Shown one piece after another: positions 10,801 through 17,545 of a DNA stretch of 64,000 nucleotides (position 1 is its first letter; each line of letters begins with the position of its first letter). The position numbers and the translations under genes were made by a program. The notes under the pieces were generated by a model. The model was given only the letters and a program-made list of their open reading frames with translations. It was not told where the DNA came from and searched no databases. The DNA is from Porphyromonas sp. COT-290 OH3588 (GTDB lineage Bacteria > Bacteroidota > Bacteroidia > Bacteroidales > Porphyromonadaceae), in contig NZ_JRFC01000024.1 in assembly GCF_000769075.1 (NCBI RefSeq), positions 19,836 through 83,835 on the forward strand, written 5' to 3'.

Positions 10801-11080
10801 CCAGAGCAAAACCCGACAGACTTCCGACCGCTATCTACAGAATGCAGCCTATTGCCGTCTGAAAAACCTCACCTTGAGCTACGATATTCCCCAAATGTGG
10901 GTCAATAAACTTGGCATCAACGGCCTGCAAGTCTTCTTCTCTGGAGAGAACCTGCTCACCTTCACAAGCCTCAAGACCATGTTTGACCCAGAAGTGATTT
11001 TCGCAACAAGCGGATATAGTGCAGACAAGAACTATCCGATGAATCGCGTCCTCTCTTGTGGTCTTACCGTTAATTTATAA
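7841..11080 (+). CDS. SusC/RagA-type TonB-linked outer membrane transporter
   Basis: 1079 residues. An N-terminal signal is followed by a carboxypeptidase-regulatory-like domain (about 40-110: GVVKDAKGEPLIGVTVLVKGT). A TonB-box-like region (LEELVVVGYGVQKK) leads into the plug domain (SSVKGGELSRRP to LVTTKRG, about 120-250), with the SusC signature DAAASAIYGARAAYGVILV. A long beta-barrel ends in an aromatic/hydrophobic C-terminus (GLTVNL). It imports a ligand captured by its SusD partner, encoded 12 bp downstream. No glycosidase, peptidase or regulator is adjacent, so the substrate cannot be read from context. Confidence 0.95.
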   Translation: MAKNLYCLGMALLLTTPWAQARVTIPASEHITLMQQAESVCQGVVKDAKGEPLIGVTVLVKGTNIGAVTDLDGQFSIPKVQLGSQLEFSSIGYVTQQAVYRGQALQIVLLEDNTQLEELVVVGYGVQKKVNLTGAVSSVKGGELSRRPVTNATQSLQGLVPGLLVSNNQSGRPGASASLSLRGQGNLSGSASPYVLVDGVEMSLAEVNPNDIENISVLKDAAASAIYGARAAYGVILVTTKRGDVGKMRISYQGNVGWSTPTVLPKMVNSVDFAHFWNDGATNAGAPRKYSPERIALLEKYINDPSSVDPWADLPKNHSMNPAYENTEKGIGNVDYFKLHYKDLALKHNHTLSLSGGSKAAQYYVSGGYYNEQGILRYADMAFSRYNFSASLTSQLTKWLKLKTSTKFMHTDDRSPFGPGGLSNGFFHSLARFFPTISEIDPNGRFTELSMVPYLQSGTYTHGKDNNLNLSAGIELQPLRNWFIFLDYTHRLSLHEYEALNKAPLIYGADGKSVSLGVRSELGIARDGRFTRQFDRHKYSSFNLYSNYLFSLGEKHDFTVMGGFQQESSHSSYLGSSITGLFSQTNPNVGMGTGDKVPTDVRNGWATRGFFGRLNYSYDGRYLLELNGRYDGSSRFAENSRWGFFPSASLGWNIHREQFMESLSGTLSNFKLRGSYGLLGNQAGAALYTFASTMELSRGLGQYIFPDGRHSYTNAPRVISPTTTWEKVESINVGLDFGLWGNSLTGSIDLFQRDTRDMLGPGLPFPDYFGADAPQTNNASLRNRGWELSLGYQGRIGKDITYKVTGILSDATSIVTKYENPTKSDPQGSWYEGRSVGEIWGYRADGLIQTAEEAKAYNDQHDLSFLSKRPWTPGDVKYRDLNGDGRINNGKNKVGDMGDLDIIGDTTPRYQYSVNGSISYKGLSLSFMLQGVGKRDWNPGGAAYFWGSGAYAQVTVFKEHLDYWREDNPGAYYPKPYIHGVGAIGSFQSKTRQTSDRYLQNAAYCRLKNLTLSYDIPQMWVNKLGINGLQVFFSGENLLTFTSLKTMFDPEVIFATSGYSADKNYPMNRVLSCGLTVNL

Positions 11081-11092
11081 TTTGCAACAGCG

Positions 11093-12922
11093 ATGAAACG
11101 TAACAATATAATCCTATCCCTATCCCTATCCCTGCTGGCTGCTGTCTGCACCACAGCGTGCAACAATCTAGACCTCCAGCCAGAGGGCGTGCTGACAACC
11201 AACAGCCCCTTCATGAGTGTAGGGGAAATGCAGAACTACATCGACCAGTTCTATGAGTCGGGGCTCCGTCACCAAGGCTTCGGCCCCGGTGGTGGTGGCG
11301 GCATCGCTGGCAATGATGTGGCTAGCGACAATCTATCGGCAAGTGCTCCTAATACACGACTCAACGGACAGCTGGCTCTAAGCAACGCCAGCAAACTCGA
11401 AGCCTACACGCAGATCCGCAATGTCAATTACCTGATTGCCAACCTTGGTCATGCAGCAGAGAAAGGGAGCGCACAGTACAACCACCTCGTAGGGGAGGCC
11501 TATTACTTCCGAGCTTGGTACTACTATCGTCTATTGGTAGACTACGGCCCCATCACTTGGCTCGACCAACCACTAGAGGCCAAGCTAGAGGGTATAGACC
11601 GCCCTCGTGACAGCCGTACCTTTGTGGTGGACAAGATATTGGCAGATCTGGACACGGCTATCGAGAACCTAAGTGAGCAGAGTAGCTCCGCTACGATGCG
11701 GGTGCATAGAGATGTAGCACGTGCACTCAAGAGCGAGGTCGCACTCTTCGAAGCAACATGGGAGAAGTACCACAGGGCCGAGCAAGACCCATTCTTCGAC
11801 CCCAGCATTACAGATGCCAAAATCAAGGACTATCTGACCCAAGCAGCCTCAGCCGCCAGAGCTATTATGGATAGAAATGTATGGCGCATACACACGACGG
11901 GTAATCCGCTGAGCGACTATCGTGAGCTATTTGCCACGACAAATCTCTCCTCCAATAAGGAGGTGCTCTGGTTCAAGCGGTACGATGGCGACCAAGTAGG
12001 CAACAACGTCAATCGCTACCTCAACAATGGGGGCGGTAGCATCGGTGTGACGGCCTCGCTCGTAGACGACTACCTAACCCTAGAGGGCAAACCCTTTGTA
12101 GGCGACGCCAAGCTCAACGCCAAGAAAGTCTTCGGCGAGGAGCTCAAACCTACCCTGCGTGACCCTCGCCTGTCACAAACAGTCTGTATGCCGGGGCAGA
12201 AGTTACGTCCAGATCAGCCAACCTACGTCGTACCACCTCTCAGGGGAAGCTCCTTCAACCAAAACATGACGGGCTACTCACTGCTTAAGCATGTGCAGAT
12301 AGACTACACGGGCAATCTAGACGCAGAGTTTAAGGGGGCTACCCCGGGGATACAAGTACGCTATGCCGATGTACTGCTCAACTATGCAGAGGCCCTAGCC
12401 GAACTAGACGGAGCAGCCAATGCAGGCAAAATCGTCGAAGCCCTCCAGCCTCTTAGAGATCGTGTCGGTATGCCTAGTGTAGACTTCGACCGTGAGTACA
12501 ATACCGAGGCCGACTATCCCTTCAGAGGCCTAGACAAATACATACAAGCCACTCGACGTGAGCGCCGCATAGAACAGGCTAGCGAGGGACGGCGCCTCTA
12601 CGATATCTTGCGCTGGGCTGCAGCCGATGAGTTGATCGTAGGCAAGCGAGCCATGGGTGCGCTTTTCATCGGGAGCAATCTAAATGGGCACGAGAGCTAC
12701 AAGGGACAGACCTTTGTCTACGACCAGCCTAAAAACAACAACCTCTTCCTCTCTGGCAAACCCGGCGACCCATATCGCTATATTCTGCCCATCAATCCAG
12801 CATCTGGCTATGAGGCAGGTTGGCAATTCGATGTGAAGCGTGACTATCTCTTGCCCATTCGCCTTGACATGATCGCTAGGACCAAAGGCAAATGGACGCA
12901 GAACCCCGGCTGGGGTATCTAA
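11093..12922 (+). CDS. RagB/SusD-family nutrient-binding outer membrane lipoprotein
   Basis: 609 residues. A lipoprotein signal ends at Cys23 (AAVCTTAC), followed by the typical NNLDLQPEGVLT opening of SusD proteins. The TPR-like helical segment (AYTQIRNVNYLIANL, YYFRAWYYYRLLVDYG) and the C-terminal SusD region (YADVLLNYAEALAELDG, TRRERRIEQASEGRRLYDILRW) are clear. It forms the surface lid of the transporter encoded just upstream. A strong terminator follows 33 bp after the stop, so the pair is a two-gene unit. Confidence 0.95.
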   Translation: MKRNNIILSLSLSLLAAVCTTACNNLDLQPEGVLTTNSPFMSVGEMQNYIDQFYESGLRHQGFGPGGGGGIAGNDVASDNLSASAPNTRLNGQLALSNASKLEAYTQIRNVNYLIANLGHAAEKGSAQYNHLVGEAYYFRAWYYYRLLVDYGPITWLDQPLEAKLEGIDRPRDSRTFVVDKILADLDTAIENLSEQSSSATMRVHRDVARALKSEVALFEATWEKYHRAEQDPFFDPSITDAKIKDYLTQAASAARAIMDRNVWRIHTTGNPLSDYRELFATTNLSSNKEVLWFKRYDGDQVGNNVNRYLNNGGGSIGVTASLVDDYLTLEGKPFVGDAKLNAKKVFGEELKPTLRDPRLSQTVCMPGQKLRPDQPTYVVPPLRGSSFNQNMTGYSLLKHVQIDYTGNLDAEFKGATPGIQVRYADVLLNYAEALAELDGAANAGKIVEALQPLRDRVGMPSVDFDREYNTEADYPFRGLDKYIQATRRERRIEQASEGRRLYDILRWAAADELIVGKRAMGALFIGSNLNGHESYKGQTFVYDQPKNNNLFLSGKPGDPYRYILPINPASGYEAGWQFDVKRDYLLPIRLDMIARTKGKWTQNPGWGI

Positions 12923-12954
12923 GAATCTGTCGCCAATCTCCGAGAGTGTGAATT

Positions 12955-13017
12955 CTCCGAGGGCTGTGTAAGCAACGTTCTTGCACAGCCCTCGGAGCAT
13001 CTCGCATTAGTTTTTTA
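12955..13017 (+). terminator. Rho-independent terminator after the SusC/SusD pair
   Basis: Perfect 14-bp stem: CTCCGAGGGCTGTG (12955-12968) pairs with CACAGCCCTCGGAG (12984-12997) around a 15-nt loop. A T run follows at 13011-13017, just before the -7 element of the next transcription unit. Confidence 0.85.
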
Positions 13018-13018
13018 G

Positions 13019-13026
13019 TATCTTTG
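13019..13026 (+). promoter_or_regulatory. Promoter -7 element of the cobalamin locus
   Basis: TATCTTTG matches TAnnTTTG. No clear TTTG at the -33 position was found. The predicted transcript would begin just before the riboswitch aptamer, which supports the call. Confidence 0.6.
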
Positions 13027-13035
13027 CCCCAGATA

Positions 13036-13220
13036 TGGTTAGTCCTATGGAGCTCTTGCGCTCTCATGGACAAGGGAAACAGGTGTAAGCCCTGTGCAGT
13101 CGCGCTGCCGTAATTCTCCTGATCTCGAAGGTCAGAGGATACCCTCTCAGATGCCACTGCTGACTTAGCTCAGTGGGAAGGCGAGAGTGCGTTAGAGATA
13201 AGCCGGAAGACCTGCCATGT
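13036..13220 (+). promoter_or_regulatory. Cobalamin riboswitch (B12 element)
   Basis: The core signatures are present in the right order: AAGGGAAACAGGTGTAAG (13072-13089), CCTGTGCAGTCGCGCTGCCG (13091-13110), and the B12 box AGCCGGAAGACCTGCC (13201-13216). Cobalamin riboswitches bind coenzyme B12 forms and usually switch off uptake or synthesis genes. The next genes encode BtuG-like and BtuB-like uptake proteins, which agrees. The exact ends of helix P1 are approximate. Confidence 0.92.
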
Positions 13221-13582
13221 CGGTCGATATTTTGTGCTTTCGCGGTATAGAGCATAAGGTTAGTATTGAACCATCTCTAGAGGTTAAGCCCTCAACAAGA
13301 GGTTACGTTCGCTCATCAGAAGTAGGTAGTAAGCCCCCTATACCATATTATATTATATATAGGGATCTCGAGCAACCACCAACTCCCAAACCTTACGCAC
13401 GCACCTCTCGAATCCACAGTATATATCGACTCTCTTACAAGTGACCAACCTTGCTTGTGTGTTTATATGAGCCTAAGCGCTACTAGCACGCACGGGGCAT
13501 AGTCGCCGATTTGTCAAAAAAAGTGGAGTGGTATCACAGTTCCGCTATCTGGAGCCAAGCGATGTCATGACTTATACGAATA
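13221..13582 (+). other. Long untranslated leader between riboswitch and first B12 gene
   Basis: About 360 nt with no convincing gene. The only forward frame (13217-13444) starts on the last bases of the B12 box, resembles nothing and is not accepted. A weak hairpin (CCCTATA paired with TATAGGG) lies around 13338-13366. Whether this stretch is the expression platform or the remnant of a lost first gene cannot be decided from sequence alone. Confidence 0.5.
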
Positions 13583-13620
13583 ACTAGGAGCTAGACACTG
13601 AGCTCCTAGTATGCCTTTTT
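13583..13620 (+). terminator. Intrinsic-terminator-like hairpin ahead of the btuG-like gene
   Basis: ACTAGGAGCT (13583-13592) and AGCTCCTAGT (13601-13610) form a perfect 10-bp stem with an 8-nt loop, followed by ATGCCTTTTT. It lies 31 bp before the start codon at 13652 and downstream of the riboswitch. It could be the conditional terminator of the riboswitch or end an abortive upstream transcript. Confidence 0.6.
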
Positions 13621-13651
13621 AGTAATCATTAAAATTAAAAACGAAAAAGCT

Positions 13652-14866
13652 ATGTCACTAAAGAATCTACTACGGACGTCTTTACTAGCCTTGACACTTG
13701 GTCTAGGCCTAGCAGGCTGTCAGGCTGATGGCCCTCAAGTATCACAGAAGCCCAGCCTACCTACTCCCAATCGTCCTAGCGAAACAGGGCTAAACATCAA
13801 CAACTGGGATGGAGTTTTAGTCCTCAGCGAAGGCAATATGAGCGACGGAGAAGGCGTCCTTGCCTTCATCGACAAAGCTAGCGGAGCAATCACTAGCGAC
13901 GTGGTGCGTCAGGTCAACGGCAAGAGCCTAGGCAACGTGGCTCAAGATCTCTGCATCAGTAAGGACAAGCTCTACATTGTCTGTCAGAATGGCGATAAGA
14001 GAGGTGATCTCAAACACATCAGTATCTTCGACAAGTCCTTCAAGCTACTAGACACCTTCACGCCAGATGTCATCGCTGCAAACAGCAAAGTATCGCCAAC
14101 CCACCTCACGGTAGCCCACGACCTACTCTATTTCGTTACCAACGATGGTAAGCTCTACAGCCTCCCTCTGAACGCAACGGGTGCCGATCGTGAACGAGCT
14201 ACACTCATCACTCAGGTTGCCAAGCCTCTATACGCTCGCCTATTTACTGTACACGAGCAGGGGGTAGAGGTCGTTTATGTAGCCGGAGCTCAGGCTTTGT
14301 ATCGCATCGGCAAAGGCGGTCAAGTGGCCTCTCTAGCCTACCCCGAGGGTTATACTAGCCTCGGCATTGCACCTTGCTACGATGTGGCGAACAAGAGTCA
14401 AGCGATTTGGATGATACAAGCCGAGAGCAAAAACAAGAAGACTCGCCTGGTGAAGGTTCAGAACCTAGAGGAAAAAGGAAGCTACGACCTAGGCGAACAG
14501 CTTGGCCTAAAGGGAGTATGGGCTGGTAGCTGCACACTCGCTGCAGCGCCTACTACAGAGGGGGCAATGATATTCTTGCGCACAGGCTCGGCTATATACA
14601 GCTTCAGCGAGCAGTCCAAGGAGCTCAAAAATATCTACTCCACTACTGAGATCCTATACGGCTACATAGGTGCTAGTGCGAGGAGCAAGGTAATTTATCT
14701 CTCTCAGCTACCTGCCTACAATCGCTACAAGGAGGCTAAAGTAATGGAAATGGCTTGGGATGGTACAGCACAGAAGAGCTACCCAATCAAAAGTGAAGGG
14801 CAACCCGACGGCCTATACACTCCTTTCTGCGCCCTAATCTACCCAATAAGTAGCAGCCTCTACTAA
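13652..14866 (+). CDS. BtuG-like cobalamin-binding surface lipoprotein (beta-propeller, DUF5074/YncE-like)
   Basis: 404 residues. The lipoprotein signal ends at LGLAGC. The rest repeats short beta-propeller-type strands (VLVLSEGNMSDGEGVLAFID, NVAQDLCISKDKLYIVCQNG, THLTVAHDLLYFVTNDGKLY). The opening motif 'VLSEGNM...' is typical of the BtuG/DUF5074 group. BtuG proteins of Bacteroides bind cobalamin very tightly at the cell surface and pass it to BtuB. The call rests on this fold plus the upstream cobalamin riboswitch and downstream btuB-like gene. It is shorter than, and diverged from, the second propeller at 17532. Confidence 0.78.
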   Translation: MSLKNLLRTSLLALTLGLGLAGCQADGPQVSQKPSLPTPNRPSETGLNINNWDGVLVLSEGNMSDGEGVLAFIDKASGAITSDVVRQVNGKSLGNVAQDLCISKDKLYIVCQNGDKRGDLKHISIFDKSFKLLDTFTPDVIAANSKVSPTHLTVAHDLLYFVTNDGKLYSLPLNATGADRERATLITQVAKPLYARLFTVHEQGVEVVYVAGAQALYRIGKGGQVASLAYPEGYTSLGIAPCYDVANKSQAIWMIQAESKNKKTRLVKVQNLEEKGSYDLGEQLGLKGVWAGSCTLAAAPTTEGAMIFLRTGSAIYSFSEQSKELKNIYSTTEILYGYIGASARSKVIYLSQLPAYNRYKEAKVMEMAWDGTAQKSYPIKSEGQPDGLYTPFCALIYPISSSLY

Positions 14867-14871
14867 ACTAG

Positions 14872-15150
14872 GGACAAATTATTCTACCACTGATCGAGGA
14901 GGTCGGGGCTAGAGGGTTTTACTTCGCCAAGGCACTCGAGCAGATATCTCTGCCAAATATCAAGAAGATTGGGAAGGTGGCTTTCGGCACCTCCGGCGTC
15001 AAAACTCTTGAGCTTGGTGACACTCCTCCCTAGATAGGCCAAAAGATATTCTCCCAGAAGGTAACGATCGTTGTCCTCCCCCCAGAAAAGTATGCCGAGT
15101 GGGTTAAGAAGCACAATTTCAATGTGCATATTGCCCCAAAAGGCGAGTAA
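14872..15150 (+). pseudogene. 3' remnant of a BspA-type leucine-rich-repeat protein gene
   Basis: The forward frame reads as LRR_5/BspA repeats: ILPLIEEVGARGFYFAKALE, ISLPNIKKIGKVAFGTSGVK and TLELGDTPP. An in-frame TAG (15031-15033) follows, then the same frame continues with VVLPPEKYAEWVKKHNFNVH, the usual C-terminal cap of such proteins, to TAA at 15148. No start codon or signal peptide is present and an in-frame stop lies just upstream at 14869. It is a decayed fragment lying between two B12 uptake genes, probably left by a past insertion or recombination. Confidence 0.8.
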
Positions 15151-15369
15151 CAACTGACGAAGCCCTTTCTGAAATATGACACCATCTCTCGATCGCTAGC
15201 AGAGTCTACTCCTAGAGCCTTGACCCTGCTGGCGATTGAGATTTCAAGCATACGATGCATATCAATCGTATTCCCTCCGTCAAGGAACATACATTCTTTG
15301 TGAATCAACAATCCAATCTTTGTAAAATAAAATCGAACTCATCGGCTTGTAAACTTTGGAGGTAGTTTA

Positions 15370-15425
15370 GATCTATATAGAGCAAACCTATCTCCATATA
15401 GAGCAAAGCTTCCTCTATATAAAGC
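15370..15425. repeat. Three tandem 21-bp units with palindromic centres
   Basis: Units GATCTATATAGAGC (15370), TCTCCATATAGAGC (15391) and CCTCTATATAAAGC (15412) are separated by 7-bp spacers (AAACCTA, AAAGCTT). Each is a near-palindrome around CTATATAG. On the reverse strand an open frame reads ALLYIEE, ALLYMEI, GLLYIDL, i.e. a 7-residue repeat, but no recognisable protein surrounds it. The array lies about 120 bp before the btuB-like start codon. Confidence 0.75.
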
Positions 15426-15544
15426 AAGGCTTGCTCCCAAAAACAGGCTGGTGCCCGAGCAGGTTTGTTCACACGAACAGACAACTTACTTAGGCTAACC
15501 ACCGACCAAGCAATACGGTCTATGATACCACTATCTAACGTGCA

Positions 15545-17545
15545 GTGAGCAGAACTCTAGCTTTCGTACTGATGTGCCTCTGGGCTATAGGTACGCTGAT
15601 GGCCGAAGAACCATCGGTGCGTGACTCTGTGCACACTATCGACGAAATCGTCGTACATGCCCAGCAGAGGCGACTAACTCTGGCGCCCTCGCAGTTGCTT
15701 ACTCGAGGCGAACTGACTCGCCTTGGTGCACTCTCGGTAGCCGATGTACTTAGGTACTACTCGGGCGTACAAATCAAGGACTACGGAGGCATAGGTGGGC
15801 TCAAAACAATCAACGTCCGTAGTATGGGCAGCCACCATGTCGGCGTATTCTACGACGGTGTGCAGCTAGGGAACGCCCAAAATGGTATCATCGACCTAGG
15901 ACGTTTCTCACTTGAAAACATGGAGACCATCAGCGTCTACAATGGGCAAAAGAGCCAACTCCTACAGTCGGCTCGTGACTATGCCTCCTCTAGTGCCCTC
16001 TATCTGCGCAGTCGTCGCCCGAGCTTTGACCTAGGGCGACAGCATAACATCAACGTAGGGCTACGAGTGGGGAGCTTCCACACCCTCAATCCTTCGCTCC
16101 TCTGGGAGCATCGCCTCTCGCCCCGCACCGACCTCTCGCTCTCGGGCGAATACCTCTATACCTCTGGGCAGTATCCTTTTCGCTATCGACGCAAAGACGG
16201 CTACGATACCACTGCCCTCAGACAGAACGGTGATGTACGTGCTCTGCGCACAGAGCTAGGGCTGTATCACCACAGAGCTCACAGCCGCTACACGGGCAAG
16301 CTCTATCTATACAACTCCGAGCGAGGCTACCCCGGGGCTGTGGTGCGGGAAGTGCCGGGGCTATTTCGCAATCAGGACAGACAGTGGGATACCAACCTGC
16401 TCGTACAAGGCACTATGCAGTACGAACCCAAAGGGCGATATCAGATGCAAGTCCTAGGTAAGTATGCCTACGACTACCTGCACTATATCTCCGACCCTCG
16501 CCTAGACGTAAGTACAATGTACATAGACAATCGCTACCATCAGCACGAGGCTTATCTATCCGTAGCCCAGCTCATAACCCTAGACCAAGGCTGGGGGCTA
16601 GCTCTCTCGACCGATGCTCAGTACAATGCTGTGCGTGCTGACCTTACAGACTTCGCCTATCCACATCGAGCCCAGCTACTCTCCGCCCTCTCGGGCAGCT
16701 ACTCTTCGCCTCGACTGAGCATACAAACGAGCCTCTTGCATACCCTCGTCAGAGATGCCACTAAGCACGATGCGCCCCAGTGGCGTAGCATTGTATCGCC
16801 GAGCATCGTGGCCTCGTGGCAGCCGTGGGTAAATCGAGGGCTAAGCCTACGTGCCTTCTATAAACATATCTTTCGCCTACCAACTCTAAGCGACCTCTAC
16901 TACACCTTCATCGGCAACAAACTACTCAACCCAGAGTACACAGTACAGTACAATGTAGGGGCAGTATGGCGTAGGAGCTATACCTCTACTCCTCTACGCA
17001 CGCTAGAGCTACAAGCCGATGCATACTACAATCGAGTGCGAGACAAGATCGTTGCCATGCCAACGTCCAATCAGTTTCGCTGGACGATGCTCAACTTCGG
17101 TCTGGTCGATATCGTAGGCTTAGACCTCTCAGCCTCAGCTACCATACAGCTAGCTTCGCTTCGCCTCATGCCTCGTCTGAGCTATACCTACCAACAGGCT
17201 AGCGAACATACCGACACAACAAGCCCTTGGTACGGCGGGCAAATCCCCTACGTGCCTTGGCATGCTGGCTCCGTCACTGTGGGAGCGGACTGGCAGAGGT
17301 GGGTCTGGAGCTACAGCTTCATCTACACGGGAGAGCGTTACCACTCGGTGGCCAACCTACAAGAGTTCCACATACAGCCTTGGTACACGCACGACCTATC
17401 CCTCTCATACACTTGGCAGCTCTCGAGCCTAAAGCTCGTAGGGACGCTCGAGGTAAATAATCTCCTTAATCAGCAGTACGAGGTAGTCAAGAGCTACCCC
17501 ATGCCCGGTACTAACTTTAGACTTAAACTCAATGCAATCTTTTAG
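15545..17545 (+). CDS. btuB: BtuB-like TonB-dependent cobalamin receptor
   Basis: 666 residues. The start is a GTG at 15545; an in-frame TAA at 15536-15538 excludes any earlier start. A signal peptide (cleaved near LMAEE) is followed by a TonB-box-like region (IDEIVVHAQ) and the plug, with the Bacteroidota BtuB signature VQIKDYGGIGGLKTINVRSM, then GVFYDGVQLGNAQNGIIDLG. The 22-strand-type barrel ends in LKLNAIF. Unlike SusC proteins it has no carboxypeptidase-like N-terminal domain. It transports B12 across the outer membrane. Its last 14 bp overlap the next gene, indicating translational coupling. Confidence 0.87.
   Translation: MSRTLAFVLMCLWAIGTLMAEEPSVRDSVHTIDEIVVHAQQRRLTLAPSQLLTRGELTRLGALSVADVLRYYSGVQIKDYGGIGGLKTINVRSMGSHHVGVFYDGVQLGNAQNGIIDLGRFSLENMETISVYNGQKSQLLQSARDYASSSALYLRSRRPSFDLGRQHNINVGLRVGSFHTLNPSLLWEHRLSPRTDLSLSGEYLYTSGQYPFRYRRKDGYDTTALRQNGDVRALRTELGLYHHRAHSRYTGKLYLYNSERGYPGAVVREVPGLFRNQDRQWDTNLLVQGTMQYEPKGRYQMQVLGKYAYDYLHYISDPRLDVSTMYIDNRYHQHEAYLSVAQLITLDQGWGLALSTDAQYNAVRADLTDFAYPHRAQLLSALSGSYSSPRLSIQTSLLHTLVRDATKHDAPQWRSIVSPSIVASWQPWVNRGLSLRAFYKHIFRLPTLSDLYYTFIGNKLLNPEYTVQYNVGAVWRRSYTSTPLRTLELQADAYYNRVRDKIVAMPTSNQFRWTMLNFGLVDIVGLDLSASATIQLASLRLMPRLSYTYQQASEHTDTTSPWYGGQIPYVPWHAGSVTVGADWQRWVWSYSFIYTGERYHSVANLQEFHIQPWYTHDLSLSYTWQLSSLKLVGTLEVNNLLNQQYEVVKSYPMPGTNFRLKLNAIF

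Noticed and set aside
7841..12922. Polysaccharide utilisation locus
   Set aside because: SusC and SusD are present but no carbohydrate-active enzyme is adjacent, so a glycan substrate is not supported.
13217..13444. 75-codon frame right after the cobalamin riboswitch
   Set aside because: Begins on the last bases of the B12 box, resembles no family, and base composition is not gene-like.
15370..15425. Possible CRISPR-like array
   Set aside because: Units are contiguous short palindromes with 7-bp spacers, only three copies, no cas genes; the same applies to 56717-56778.
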